Source of the DNA: Crotophaga sulcirostris
Taxonomy: Eukaryota > Chordata > Aves > Cuculiformes > Crotophagidae
Length of the DNA stretch: 64,000 nucleotides
Assembly: GCA_013397455.1 (NCBI GenBank)
Contig: VYZB01000095.1
Span: forward strand, 1,170,854-1,234,853
Direction of reading: 5' to 3'
Shown: in pieces, positions 63,977 to 64,000 of the stretch
Layout of the letters: the number at the start of each line of letters is the position of its first letter
Position numbering within the stretch: position 1 is the stretch's first letter
Position numbers and translations under genes: made by a program
The notes under the pieces: generated by a model
What the model was told of the DNA's origin: nothing
What the model saw: only the letters and a program-made list of their open reading frames with translations
Database searches by the model: none

Positions 63977-64000
63977 CCTTTCCCCCTGGCTCCCGGAGGT

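Larger units (their letters stand above)
63541..64000. promoter_or_regulatory. Possible edge of a CpG island/promoter
   Basis: CpG count rises to 19 in these 460 bp, against six in the preceding 460 bp, and GC content climbs toward the window end. A GC box (gggggcggggg, 63850-63860), which Sp/KLF factors bind, and a CCAAT box in forward orientation (63972-63976) are present; both are typical of CpG-island promoters and usually sit within about 100-200 bp of the start site. No start codon with a long frame or splice donor is seen, so any first exon would lie beyond the right end (plus-strand gene) or the island could serve a divergent transcript. Motifs this short also occur by chance. Confidence 0.4.

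Noticed and set aside
1..64000. Search for tRNA, rRNA, snRNA, CRISPR arrays, bacterial operons, telomeric repeats, endogenous viral genes
   Set aside because: None seen by eye: no cloverleaf with A and B boxes, no spaced direct repeats, no tandem ttaggg, no long coding frames, no recognisable retroviral gene or LTR pair.

Overview
This is vertebrate nuclear DNA, most likely from a bird. The best organism marker is a 5'-truncated CR1 LINE at about 2631-2973. It keeps the C-terminus of the CR1 reverse-transcriptase ORF, a short 3' UTR and the CR1-type tandem octamer tail (atactgtg twice). Two much older CR1-lineage fragments (about 15022-15248 on the minus strand and 41400-41660 on the plus strand) and one or two MIR/CORE-type SINE fossils (about 42880-43095, and less surely 32611-32705) fit an amniote genome. 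I saw no Alu, B1 or L1 sequence, and recognisable transposon content is low, as in birds. A crocodilian or turtle is less likely but not excluded.

I found no protein-coding gene that I can name. Open frames reach only about 150 codons. They overlap on both strands, several start at GTG or TTG, and none resembles a protein family except the reverse-transcriptase pieces inside CR1. The window reads as intergenic or intronic sequence: mostly AT-rich, CpG-poor, with scattered microsatellites and homopolymer runs. Because vertebrate exons are often shorter than 60 codons, an unrecognised small exon or non-coding RNA exon cannot be excluded.

Layout. 1-2630: unique AT-rich DNA with one CTCF-like site. 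2631-2973: CR1. 2974-15021: unique DNA with poly-G and T-rich tracts. 15022-15248: fossil CR1 3' end. 15249-41399: long unique stretch with simple repeats (TTTTG, TTTA, GT, AAAT, AAT), a few palindromes and a weak SINE candidate. 41400-41660: fossil CR1 RT fragment. 42880-43095: MIR-like SINE. 43096-51849: unique DNA. 51850-52720: GC-richer, CpG-poor block of unknown origin. 52721-62169: unique AT-rich DNA. 62170-62546: weak candidate terminal exon. 63541-64000: rising CpG density with a GC box and a CCAAT box, which may be the edge of a promoter or CpG island whose gene lies beyond the right end.

I looked for an undescribed biological system and did not find one. The items most worth checking are the CpG-rich right edge, the candidate exon at 62227-62546, the GC-rich block near 52.3 kb and the ancient SINE/LINE fossils, which in amniotes are sometimes exapted as regulatory DNA.
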